From Thermoplasmata archaeon (GTDB lineage Archaea; Thermoplasmatota; Thermoplasmata; Halarchaeoplasmatales; Halarchaeoplasmataceae): a stretch of 6,823 nucleotides of DNA. Positions 1 through 6,368 of this stretch are shown here, one piece after another; within the stretch, counting starts at the first letter, position 1; each line of letters begins with the position of its first letter. The notes under the pieces were generated by a model. The model saw only the letters and a program-made list of their open reading frames with translations. It was not told where the DNA came from and did not search any database. The translations under genes and the position numbers were made by a program. Location: the NCBI GenBank assembly GCA_019594195.1, contig JAFDTP010000088.1, forward strand, positions 1 to 6,823, given 5' to 3'.

Positions 1-50
1 AGTCCTCTTTGGACACCGTCAGGTTTTACCATCAAAAATGTTGTCTGCAT
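1..50 (-). CDS. ndk: Nucleoside diphosphate kinase, N-terminal fragment (cut by window edge)
   Basis: Only the first 16 codons are inside the window, but they read MQTTFLMVKPDGVQRG, the N-terminal beta strand and Lys-Pro-Asp-Gly signature of nucleoside diphosphate kinases. These enzymes transfer the gamma phosphate from ATP to other (d)NDPs through a phosphohistidine, which lies outside this window. An AGGTG Shine-Dalgarno-like site (56-60) sits 5 nt before the ATG and supports this start; the internal Met at residue 7 is a weaker alternative. The gene follows L24e by 28 bp on the same strand. The order L7Ae - S28e - L24e - Ndk (often continuing to IF2) is a well-known archaeal cluster, so context and motif agree. 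It is too short to be called from similarity alone, but the combination makes it secure. Confidence 0.9.
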   Translation of the reverse strand, partial: MQTTFLMVKPDGVQRG

Positions 51-78
51 GATCACACCTTTTCAATAGGGGCTATAA

Positions 79-315
79 TCATTCACTGCCTTCTTCCTCT
101 TCAGTCCCTTTCTTCTTGTAAGTCTCGATAGCCTTGTCCTGTGCATATCTTTGTGTCCACCTTGTATCCCTGGACTTTCTCTTTAGCTGAAGTTGATTCT
201 TCCTACATTTGTTTGAGCAGAAATGCAGTACTTTACCCGTATTTTTGATATGTTGTTTACCGGTACCTGGCTCTATAGCCTCACCACAGAATGAGCACTC
301 TCTTCTTTCAGGCAT
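79..315 (-). CDS. rpl24e: Archaeal 50S ribosomal protein L24e
   Basis: This 78-residue protein is a zinc-ribbon component of the large ribosomal subunit. Four cysteines, C7-x2-C10 and C33-x3-C37, form the expected zinc site, framed by the family pattern of a CSFCG turn and FCSNKCRKN. The basic stretch after the second cysteine pair (KRKSRDTRWTQ) is the rRNA-contacting part. The tail, from about residue 62, ends in an acidic EEEEGSE run and makes the protein slightly longer than many archaeal L24e. The start lies 1 nt after the S28e stop codon, and its Shine-Dalgarno-like GGAGTGA (322-328) is inside the end of the S28e reading frame, implying translational coupling. Ndk follows downstream in the same operon. 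Confidence 0.96.
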   Translation of the reverse strand: MPERRECSFCGEAIEPGTGKQHIKNTGKVLHFCSNKCRKNQLQLKRKSRDTRWTQRYAQDKAIETYKKKGTEEEEGSE

Positions 316-316
316 A

Positions 317-529
317 TCATCTCACTCCTATCTCTTTGGCTTCTCTAGCCGTTTCTCTGAGCATCAGGGTATCGCCCTTTTGTACGGGACCCATCACGTT
401 CCTCGTGATGATCCTTCCTTCATCTTCACCCTTGAGAACTCTAACCTTCACTTGGGTTGCTTCACCCGTCATACCGGTTCGGCCGACGATTTCGACAACT
501 TCTCCGGGAATACTATCTTCTGAAGCCAT
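317..529 (-). CDS. rps28e: Archaeal 30S ribosomal protein S28e
   Basis: A 70-residue OB-fold protein of the small ribosomal subunit, shared by archaea and eukaryotes. Family hallmarks run in order: the [17 protein letters not shown] strand region (about residues 16-32), [12 protein letters not shown] (about 38-49) and the C-terminal LRETAREA (about 57-64). Length matches the family. A strong AGAGGAG ribosome binding site (537-543) lies 7 nt before the ATG and fixes the start. It sits between L7Ae (37 bp upstream) and L24e (1 bp downstream), the usual archaeal order, so the three are almost certainly co-transcribed. Nothing is missing or odd. Confidence 0.97.
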   Translation of the reverse strand: MASEDSIPGEVVEIVGRTGMTGEATQVKVRVLKGEDEGRIITRNVMGPVQKGDTLMLRETAREAKEIGVR

Positions 530-566
530 TTTGAAACTCCTCTTAAATTATCTATCCTTGATTCGA

Positions 567-935
567 TTATTTCAAATCTTCGAGTTCCTCTCTAAGGTCC
601 TCGACCATCTGTTCGCCGTCACCAGGATCGACTATAGCTACTGAAGCCGAAGGTGCGTCTATACCAGCGGCGGCACCAAGTTCATCTTTAGAGTGAACAT
701 AAGAATAAGAAACATCCTTCTCTTCACAAAGCATAGGCAGATGAGCCAATATCTCAGGAGGATTTACATCTTCCGCCAAGACAGTAAGAACTGCCTCTCC
801 TCTCTCAACATACTTTGTAACTTCGTTCGTGCCTTTTCTTACATCTCCTGTGTCTCTAGCTATCTCTACCGCTTCATACGTCTTATCCACTAATTCATCC
901 GGAACCTCAAAGTTCACATACACTTTATCTGTCAT
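567..935 (-). CDS. rpl7ae: Archaeal ribosomal protein L7Ae (kink-turn RNA binding)
   Basis: A 122-residue L7Ae/L30e/S12e/Gadd45-family protein. In archaea it binds kink-turns in 23S rRNA, in C/D and H/ACA guide RNAs and in RNase P. The RNA-recognition stretch RKGTNEVTK (33-41) is intact, followed by YVERGEA, the [15 protein letters not shown] core (53-67), LCEEK and the [11 protein letters not shown] turn (82-92), all diagnostic. The C-terminus is very acidic ([12 protein letters not shown]). Overall there are about 30 acidic and 11 basic residues, extreme for an RNA-binding protein and typical of halophilic adaptation. A GAGGTG ribosome binding site (944-949) is 8 nt before the ATG. It is the first gene of the operon with S28e, L24e and Ndk. 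Stop codon TAA. Confidence 0.97.
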   Translation of the reverse strand: MTDKVYVNFEVPDELVDKTYEAVEIARDTGDVRKGTNEVTKYVERGEAVLTVLAEDVNPPEILAHLPMLCEEKDVSYSYVHSKDELGAAAGIDAPSASVAIVDPGDGEQMVEDLREELEDLK

Positions 936-943
936 ATCATTTA

Positions 944-949
944 CACCTC
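944..949 (-). promoter_or_regulatory. Shine-Dalgarno site of L7Ae
   Basis: GAGGTG on the minus strand, 8 nt before the L7Ae ATG, a close match to the complement of the archaeal 16S 3' end. It lies 5 nt downstream of the leader hairpin at 955-970, so folding or protein binding at the hairpin could plausibly influence ribosome access; that last point is inference. Confidence 0.75.
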
Positions 950-954
950 ATTTC

Positions 955-970
955 GGACAGAAAACTGTCC
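955..970 (-). repeat. Perfect 6-bp inverted repeat in the L7Ae leader
   Basis: GGACAG-AAAA-CTGTCC on the plus strand is a perfect 6-bp stem with a 4-base loop (GGACAG-TTTT-CTGTCC on the transcript strand). It lies between the predicted transcription start (about 990) and the L7Ae ribosome binding site. It could be an RNA hairpin controlling translation of the ribosomal operon or a dimeric repressor site on DNA. The sequence shows the symmetry; the role is inferred. Confidence 0.6.
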
Positions 971-1010
971 ACACATTTCATCGGCTTGAAGTGTACCCTC
1001 TTACTAAGGT

Positions 1011-1023
1011 ATAGTATAAAAAA
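1011..1023 (-). promoter_or_regulatory. TATA-box promoter of the L7Ae operon
   Basis: On the minus strand TTTTTTATACTAT resembles an archaeal TATA box, about 76-88 nt before the L7Ae ATG. A start about 25 nt downstream would fall near 985-995 and give a leader of roughly 50-60 nt holding the hairpin and ribosome binding site. The purine-rich CAAAAAG just upstream could be part of the TFB recognition element. Assigned from position and composition only. Confidence 0.5.
1018..1023 (-). terminator. T6 tract, candidate terminator of leuS
   Basis: Six consecutive T on the minus strand begin 18 nt after the leuS stop codon. Archaeal termination often uses U-rich tracts without a required hairpin, so this is a reasonable terminator. 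A preceding AAAAAG could pair weakly with part of the T-run. The tract is also the upstream half of the L7Ae operon TATA box. Confidence 0.4.
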
Positions 1024-1041
1024 CTTTTTGCGAGGATCGTT

Positions 1042-3738
1042 TCACTTGAGGATTATCCCTGGTTTTCCCGGTTCAGCTCTTTTCGCCTTATCGGAATCGA
1101 CACTTTCAGCTTCTATCGATTCTACCTCCGCATCGAATTCTTTTCTCAAACGATCCTTTATCTGTTGAAGGGTAGACACTTCGAATTCATGATTCACGTA
1201 CCTATCCATGATCTTGCCGGGATTCTTCACGGCTTTCTGTGCTATCTCACTCAACTCTTTCTTGTGGTCCGGGAATTGACCAGCGAGTTCACCCATGATA
1301 GCTCCCATATCGGGTCTTTCCATCTCATCCAATTTATCCTGTATAAGATCGAACGCTTTAAATTTCCATTCATCAGCGACGATCAGCTGTATCGAACTGG
1401 GGGTCTTCTCGGTTATATTCTTGATATGGATTATGTCTTCTCTCAGACTGCGGTACAGGTCTTCTCCTCTCTCAGCTTTTTCGTCTATCAGTGACTCGTC
1501 ACTCTCTGGCCAACCGGATAGATTTATCATTTGGTCGTTACCTAGTCTATGCCACATCTCTTCGCTTATATGAGGACTGAATGGATAAAGCATCCTGATG
1601 TAGTTTTCCAGACCTCTGTAGAAGATTTTGGGTTTCTCTAGCGTTTCTTCGCTCTCCTCTCGATATTTCAAGAGTTCATCGAAATATCTTTCCATCTTCT
1701 TCAATCCGTCGCTGATCTTGAAGTTCTTTATATCTTCAGCGATCTCATCAGCGATCCTCTGCGTTCTAGATAATATGTACCTATCCCTGAGACTGCATTC
1801 CGCTAGATCTACATCTTTTTCAGAGACTTCATCGATCTCCCGAGTGGTCTCCCAGACCTTTTTCAAGAATTCGAACTTTGACACTACACCTTCGTCACTC
1901 CATTCTACCTCTCTTCTTGGATCGGCAGCTGAAAGTATGAAGTATCTAGCGGTATCTGCGCCGTAATCTCTTATTATATTGGTAGGATCCACAACGTTCC
2001 CTTTAGATTTAGACATCTTCTCTCCATCCAAAAGCACCATCCCCTGGGTCAGCAATCTCTCGAAAGGTTCGTCCATTTCACACATACCCATGTCTCTAAG
2101 CACTTTGACGAAGAACCTGGAGTACATCAGATGAAGTATCGCGTGCTCTATACCGCCGATGTACTGATCGACAGGCATCCATCTTTCTACATCTTCTTCA
2201 TCGAAGGGTGCTTCTGCAGAATCTGGTGAACAATACCTCAGGTAATACCAAGATGAATCTACGAAGGTGTCCATGGTGTCGGTTTCTCTTTCAGCTTCAC
2301 CGCCGCATTCCGGACATTCGGTCTTCAAAAACCCCTCATCCTGTTCAAGAGGATTACCGGCCACGTCTATGTCGATATCCGTAGGAAGTTCGACCGGTAG
2401 GTCTTCTTCAGGAACCGGCACCATACCGCAGTCCTGGCAGTATACAACGGGTATAGGCGCTCCCCAGTACCTCTGTCTGGAGATCAACCAATCTTTCAGC
2501 CTGTAGTTCACCTCTCTGGTCGCTCTACCTTCATCTTTAAGATCGTCTATTATCTCCTCTCTCGCCTTTTCGGATCTCAATCCCTTATAATCTTTAGAAT
2601 TGATGAGAACTCCTTCGCCTTCGTAAGCTTTTTCCAGTTCTTCTATATCTTCATTTTCCGTCTCTATGACCGGTCTTATGGGGAGTTCGTGTTCCTGTGC
2701 GAATTCGAAATCTCTCTGATCGTGGGCAGGTACTGCCATGATAGCTCCGGTACCATAGGTCTCCAAAACGAAATCCGCGATATATATAGGGATCTCTTCA
2801 CCGTTCACAGGATTTATCGCTTTCTTTCCCGTGTAGATGCCCTCTTTACCTTTCTGTTCTCTCACACTGGTTTTCAATCTCTTAGCTCTTTTCACGAATC
2901 GCTTTATCTCTTCGTCTTTTTCAGCGACCTCCTCAGAAATATCGTGTTCCGGAGCCAATACCATGAAAGTAGATCCGAAAAGAGTGTCAGGTCTGGTAGT
3001 ATAAACGGGTATATCTTCTCCATCTTCGGTTTGGAATATTATCTCAGCTCCTTCGCTCCTCCCTATCCAGTCCTTCTGCATCTTCTTTACTTTCTCAGGC
3101 CAGTTCTCCAATTGCTCTAGATCTTCAAGAAGTTCATCCGCATATTCGGTTATATTGAAGAACCACTGATCGAGGTCCTTTTTTTCGACCAAAGATTCAC
3201 ATCTCCAGCATCGTCCTGCTTCTACCTGTTCGTTCGCTAGAACTGTCTCGCACTCTGAACAATAATTCACTTCAGCTTCCTTTTTATAAGCTAGATCCCT
3301 CTCCAGGAATTTGAGGAAGAACCACTGGTCCCATCTATAATATTCCTTCCAGTGCGAGGCGACTTCTCTATCCCAATCGTATGACAGTCCTAGAGAAGCC
3401 ATCTGTTCTTTCATATCTTCTATACATTTTTGGGTCCACTCTTCAGGACTGACATCGTTATCGATAGCGGCGTTCTCCGTGGGCAGACCGAAGGAATCCC
3501 ATCCCATCGGATATAGGACATCGTAACCCTGCATCCTTCTGAATCTAGCGACGGAATCACCGATAGAGTAGTTCCTCATATGGCCCATGTGAAGAGTACC
3601 GGAAGGATATGGATACATCTCCAATAGGTAATAATTCGGTCTATCCGAATCCTTATCGGGTCTGAAAATACCCGCCTCTTTCCAGCGTGCTCTCCACTTC
3701 TCTTCTGCATTTTTCAGTGTGTCTAGGAACGATGCCAT
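1042..3738 (-). CDS. leuS: Leucyl-tRNA synthetase with bacterial-type core and archaeal-like C-terminus
   Basis: This class I enzyme charges tRNA-Leu with leucine in the cytoplasm. I place the start at Met 3738 (898 residues); an upstream Met at 3792 would add 18 residues but runs through the promoter, and MASFLDTLKNAEEKW matches family N-termini. Visible elements: YPYPSGTLHMGH (42-53, HIGH-type motif) with MRNYSIGD; zinc-ribbon cysteines C160, C163, C177, C180; CP1 editing domain with TTRPDTLFG (247-255) and GTGAIMAVPAHDQRDFEFA (about 329-347); a second Cys set C434, C437, C475, C478; DTFVDSSWYYLRY (490-502); KMSKSKGN (574-581). HMGHMRNYSIGD and the position of the editing domain are bacterial-type, unlike the archaeal HIGHxRTYT form. 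The C-terminal part (ADEWKFKAF at about 788-796 and the terminal AEPGKPGIILK) looks archaeal. Monocistronic between its own promoter and the ribosomal operon. Stop TGA. Confidence 0.97.
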   Translation of the reverse strand: MASFLDTLKNAEEKWRARWKEAGIFRPDKDSDRPNYYLLEMYPYPSGTLHMGHMRNYSIGDSVARFRRMQGYDVLYPMGWDSFGLPTENAAIDNDVSPEEWTQKCIEDMKEQMASLGLSYDWDREVASHWKEYYRWDQWFFLKFLERDLAYKKEAEVNYCSECETVLANEQVEAGRCWRCESLVEKKDLDQWFFNITEYADELLEDLEQLENWPEKVKKMQKDWIGRSEGAEIIFQTEDGEDIPVYTTRPDTLFGSTFMVLAPEHDISEEVAEKDEEIKRFVKRAKRLKTSVREQKGKEGIYTGKKAINPVNGEEIPIYIADFVLETYGTGAIMAVPAHDQRDFEFAQEHELPIRPVIETENEDIEELEKAYEGEGVLINSKDYKGLRSEKAREEIIDDLKDEGRATREVNYRLKDWLISRQRYWGAPIPVVYCQDCGMVPVPEEDLPVELPTDIDIDVAGNPLEQDEGFLKTECPECGGEAERETDTMDTFVDSSWYYLRYCSPDSAEAPFDEEDVERWMPVDQYIGGIEHAILHLMYSRFFVKVLRDMGMCEMDEPFERLLTQGMVLLDGEKMSKSKGNVVDPTNIIRDYGADTARYFILSAADPRREVEWSDEGVVSKFEFLKKVWETTREIDEVSEKDVDLAECSLRDRYILSRTQRIADEIAEDIKNFKISDGLKKMERYFDELLKYREESEETLEKPKIFYRGLENYIRMLYPFSPHISEEMWHRLGNDQMINLSGWPESDESLIDEKAERGEDLYRSLREDIIHIKNITEKTPSSIQLIVADEWKFKAFDLIQDKLDEMERPDMGAIMGELAGQFPDHKKELSEIAQKAVKNPGKIMDRYVNHEFEVSTLQQIKDRLRKEFDAEVESIEAESVDSDKAKRAEPGKPGIILK

Positions 3739-3760
3739 GATTTTTGGAGTTGAGAGGTGG

Positions 3761-3775
3761 TATTTTAATATTATA
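3761..3775 (-). promoter_or_regulatory. TATA-box promoter of leuS
   Basis: On the minus strand TATAATATTAAAATA lies about 23-37 nt before Met 3738. A start about 25 nt downstream would fall within roughly 10 nt of that ATG, giving a leaderless or near-leaderless message. No Shine-Dalgarno-like purine run precedes the ATG (the sequence there is CTCAACTCCAAAAATC), which fits. This is the main reason to reject the longer open frame beginning at 3792. Confidence 0.55.
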
Positions 3776-3784
3776 CCCGAAAAG

Positions 3785-3804
3785 GTAGTCATCCTAGGTA
3801 CTAC
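3785..3804. repeat. Inverted repeat GTAGT-N10-ACTAC in the divergent leuS/AOR promoter region
   Basis: GTAGT (3785-3789) and ACTAC (3800-3804) are separated by 10 bases that include the palindrome CCTAGG (3793-3798), whose centre is one base off that of the outer arms. The element sits just upstream of both predicted TATA boxes. That is a suitable place for a regulator of one or both genes, but arms of 5 bp can arise by chance. Confidence 0.35.
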
Positions 3805-3809
3805 ACAAA

Positions 3810-3820
3810 AAAATTATAGG
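3810..3820 (+). promoter_or_regulatory. TATA-like promoter of the aldehyde oxidoreductase gene
   Basis: AAAATTATAGG, within a longer A-rich run, lies about 23-33 nt before the ATG at 3843. A start about 25 nt downstream would fall only a few nt before the ATG. An AGAGG purine run (3834-3838) ends 4 nt before the ATG; it would be at or before the 5' end of such a transcript and may not act as a ribosome binding site. Confidence 0.45.
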
Positions 3821-3842
3821 TAAAATCAGAATAAGAGGACGT

Positions 3843-5594
3843 ATGAACGGCTGGTGGAACAGGTTAGCTAGAGTAGATCTAACCGAAAGTAAGGTCAACT
3901 ACGAAAGTATCGGTGAACAGATACTCAAAGACTTCATCGGTGGTAGAGGTCTCGGCGCTAGATTATTGGTCGATGAGATAGTACCCGATTTTGATCCTTT
4001 AGAAGATAACGTTCTTATCTTCGCCTCAGGACCTCTTACCGGGACTTCAGTTCCCACTTCCGGTAGATTCTCTGTCTCTTCAAAATCACCTTTGACCGGG
4101 ACTATAGCGGATTCCAATGTTGGTGGCTCGATTGGGAAGGAATTCAAAAGGAGCGGTTTCGACGCGATGATCATAGAAGGAAAAGCTGAGGAACCCGTAA
4201 AATTAGAGATCGATGAGGGAGATATAGAGATCATAGAGACCGATCTTTGGGGTGAAGAGACCGGAGAATGTCTCGATAAACTGGACGGAGAAAGTGCAGT
4301 GATCGGACCGGCGGGAGAGAACGAAGTCTTGTATTCCTCCATAGTCACTGACGGTTTTCGTGTGTTCGGGAGAGGTGGTATGGGTGCGGTCATGGGAAGC
4401 AAAAATCTGAAAGCTGTCTCTGTAAAGGGATCGAAAGATGTCCCGGTGCATGATGAAGAATTGCTGAAAAAACATGTCAAAAAGGCTGTATCAAAGATCT
4501 CATCATCTCCGGTCACGTCAAGAGGACTAAAAAAATTTGGAACCCCGATACTGGTCAATCTTCTTACCTGGCTGGGTATGTTCTCCAAGAAAAATTTTCA
4601 GGAGTCCGCTGAGGAGAGCGAGGCTGAAGAGATATCCGGAGAAAGGATGAAAGACGAGATAGTTGAGCAGCACGAAGGCTGCTACGCATGCCCGATAAGG
4701 TGCGGGTTGAAGACTGAGACAGAAGAGAAGAAAGGTAAAGGTCCAGAATACGAGAGTGTCTGGGCGCTCGGTTCGAATATAGATAACTTCGAGCTTGAAG
4801 ATGTCACAGAGTTGAATTACCGATGCAACGAATTGGGACTGGATACTATATCTACAGGCGGAACTCTCGCCTGCGCGATGGAGATGGCTGAGAAAGGAGT
4901 TTGGTCTAAACTAGAAGGTTTTGATGAGGACGCGGAAGAACTGATAGAGAAGATAGCTTGTGAAGAAGGGGTCGGTGAGGAACTCGCTAGAGGTTCTAAA
5001 AGACTGTGTGAAAAGTATGGATGCGATCTTTCCATGACTGTCAAAGGTATGGAACTCCCGGCTTACGATCCTAGGGGAGCCGCGGGACAGGCGCTTTCAT
5101 TCGCTACTTCCAATCGAGGGGGTTGTCATCTTAGAGGTTACATGATCGGTGAAGAGATATTCGGAGTACCTAAACTGTTCGATAGATTCAAGACCAGCGG
5201 TAAATCACAGCTCGTAAAAAGATCACAAGAGAGGAACGCCTATATCGATTCTCTTATCGTCTGCAAGTTCTCAGCTTTCGCTCTAGATGAGAACTTTTAC
5301 TCTCGCTTCATCCAGGACGTGACCGGTTTGGAATACACTGTCAGTGATCTACATCGAGTCGGAGAGCGCATATATAACCTAGAGAGAGAATTCAACGTCA
5401 AAGCGGGTTTCGATAGAAAAGATGACCACCTACCGAAGAGATTCCATGAGCCTCTAGAGAAAGGAGGCTCCGCAGATAACGTATTTGACATCTCTTCGAT
5501 GCTGGATGAGTACTACGAGATGATGGGGTGGAACGAGGAAGGCAAGCCGAGAGAAGAAAAATTAAAAGAACTGAAAATATCTGGTCTTCTTTAA
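3843..5594 (+). CDS. Aldehyde:ferredoxin oxidoreductase family tungsten-pterin enzyme
   Basis: A 583-residue cytoplasmic enzyme of the AOR/FOR/GAPOR superfamily, which oxidises aldehydes to carboxylic acids with ferredoxin as acceptor, using a tungsten bis-pyranopterin cofactor and one [4Fe-4S] cluster. The N-terminus MNGWWNRLARVDLT and FIGGRGLGARLL (31-42) are typical. The cluster ligands are C280-x2-C283-x3-C287, with the fourth, C474, in LIVCKF. Pterin-site elements are GRGGMGAVMGSKNLKAV (176-192), GPEYES (300-305) and LGLDTIS (331-337). YDPRG (408-412) and ATSNRGGCHLRG (421-432) are also conserved. The C-terminus YYEMMGWNEEGKP is a family ending. Length is close to the AOR subfamily norm, and no key residue is missing. 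Substrate cannot be told from sequence. No ferredoxin, pterin-synthesis or tungstate-transport gene is adjacent. Divergent from leuS; convergent with the deacetylase gene. Confidence 0.95.
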   Translation: MNGWWNRLARVDLTESKVNYESIGEQILKDFIGGRGLGARLLVDEIVPDFDPLEDNVLIFASGPLTGTSVPTSGRFSVSSKSPLTGTIADSNVGGSIGKEFKRSGFDAMIIEGKAEEPVKLEIDEGDIEIIETDLWGEETGECLDKLDGESAVIGPAGENEVLYSSIVTDGFRVFGRGGMGAVMGSKNLKAVSVKGSKDVPVHDEELLKKHVKKAVSKISSSPVTSRGLKKFGTPILVNLLTWLGMFSKKNFQESAEESEAEEISGERMKDEIVEQHEGCYACPIRCGLKTETEEKKGKGPEYESVWALGSNIDNFELEDVTELNYRCNELGLDTISTGGTLACAMEMAEKGVWSKLEGFDEDAEELIEKIACEEGVGEELARGSKRLCEKYGCDLSMTVKGMELPAYDPRGAAGQALSFATSNRGGCHLRGYMIGEEIFGVPKLFDRFKTSGKSQLVKRSQERNAYIDSLIVCKFSAFALDENFYSRFIQDVTGLEYTVSDLHRVGERIYNLEREFNVKAGFDRKDDHLPKRFHEPLEKGGSADNVFDISSMLDEYYEMMGWNEEGKPREEKLKELKISGLL

Positions 5595-5600
5595 AAGCTC

Positions 5601-6368
5601 TCAATCAGAAAAACCTTCGATGAATTCTACAACATTTTTCCCCAATACTTCATGATTATAGCCGCCTTCTAAAACAGCGAATCTTCTACCATTACAGGAT
5701 TTCTTAGAGAAATTTTTCAACATCTCTCCCAACCTTCGGTAATCATCCGTCATCAGTTCACCTCCCCAATCATCGACATGAAGATCGAAACCTGCAGAAA
5801 CACCGAGTATGTCATATTTACCTGAACTAGCTAGATGTGCCTGCACTTCTTCTAAATATCCTTTCCTATCAGCAGATCTAGGATTGACTATCTTTATCTC
5901 GTGGTCATCATCAAGACAATTTATGTTGCCGTCTCCGGTATGAAGGTCAAAATCCATCACGAAGGCGCTGTCGATCTTTCCAGAAGCCTTAAGATTATCG
6001 ATAGCTATGGCCATATTATTGAAGTAACAAAAACCCCAATTAGAGTCCGGAGATGCATGATGTCCCGGCGGTCTGATCACTGCGAAAGTCGGAGACCCAT
6101 CATAAGCAAATTCAGCCGCTGTTAAAGCTCCTCCAGCTGAGAGACTCGCCATCTCGTATAGTTTTGCACTCCTCTGTTTTATGCTTTGAACATGTTCTGG
6201 GGAATGCACGAGTTCTATCTCTTCTCTCTCGGCGGTTTTTGGTCTACAGAAATCGATATTTGGTTTGTCTTCCAACTCATCCAATATGCACTGTATTCTG
6301 CCACTTTCGGCAGCTGGATCTGAAGAATAATCGTGATCGGTAAAGTATGGGTGGTAGATGACTTTCAT
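5601..6368 (-). CDS. Zinc-dependent deacetylase, histone deacetylase/AcuC/acetylpolyamine hydrolase family
   Basis: A 255-residue arginase-fold amidohydrolase that removes acetyl groups from lysines or polyamines. Active-site elements are complete: the general-base pair in RPPGHHA (H103, H104); WGFCYFNN (111-118); DFDLHTGDG (139-147), giving zinc ligands D141 and H143 plus D139 of the charge relay; the third zinc ligand D195 in SAGFD; and the catalytic tyrosine Y237 in EGGYN. It is shorter than the usual 300-plus residue family members, with a brief N-terminus (MKVIYHPYFTDHDYSSDP) and little after the tyrosine loop. A start is well fixed because no upstream in-frame Met with support exists and a TATA box lies close by; no Shine-Dalgarno site is visible. 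Targets could be chromatin proteins such as Alba or histones, metabolic enzymes such as acyl-CoA synthetases, or acetylpolyamines; the sequence does not decide. Tail-to-tail with the AOR gene. Confidence 0.93.
   Translation of the reverse strand: MKVIYHPYFTDHDYSSDPAAESGRIQCILDELEDKPNIDFCRPKTAEREEIELVHSPEHVQSIKQRSAKLYEMASLSAGGALTAAEFAYDGSPTFAVIRPPGHHASPDSNWGFCYFNNMAIAIDNLKASGKIDSAFVMDFDLHTGDGNINCLDDDHEIKIVNPRSADRKGYLEEVQAHLASSGKYDILGVSAGFDLHVDDWGGELMTDDYRRLGEMLKNFSKKSCNGRRFAVLEGGYNHEVLGKNVVEFIEGFSD

Noticed and set aside
209..644. Plus-strand open frames across the ribosomal protein genes, and similar long frames antisense to leuS, AOR and the deacetylase
   Set aside because: They are Ser/Leu/Phe-rich mirror frames of well-identified genes, with no recognisable motifs and no ribosome binding sites.
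936..990. Kink-turn in the L7Ae leader formed by GATGA, the hairpin and CCGA
   Set aside because: After the GGACAG/CTGTCC stem one strand gives GA but the other gives GT next to the stem, so the required tandem G-A pairs cannot form.
3739..3792. Eighteen extra N-terminal codons for leuS from the Met at 3792
   Set aside because: The extension runs through the TATA-like promoter at 3761-3775, has no ribosome binding site and does not resemble LeuRS N-termini; Met 3738 begins the family-like MASFLDTLKNAEEKW.
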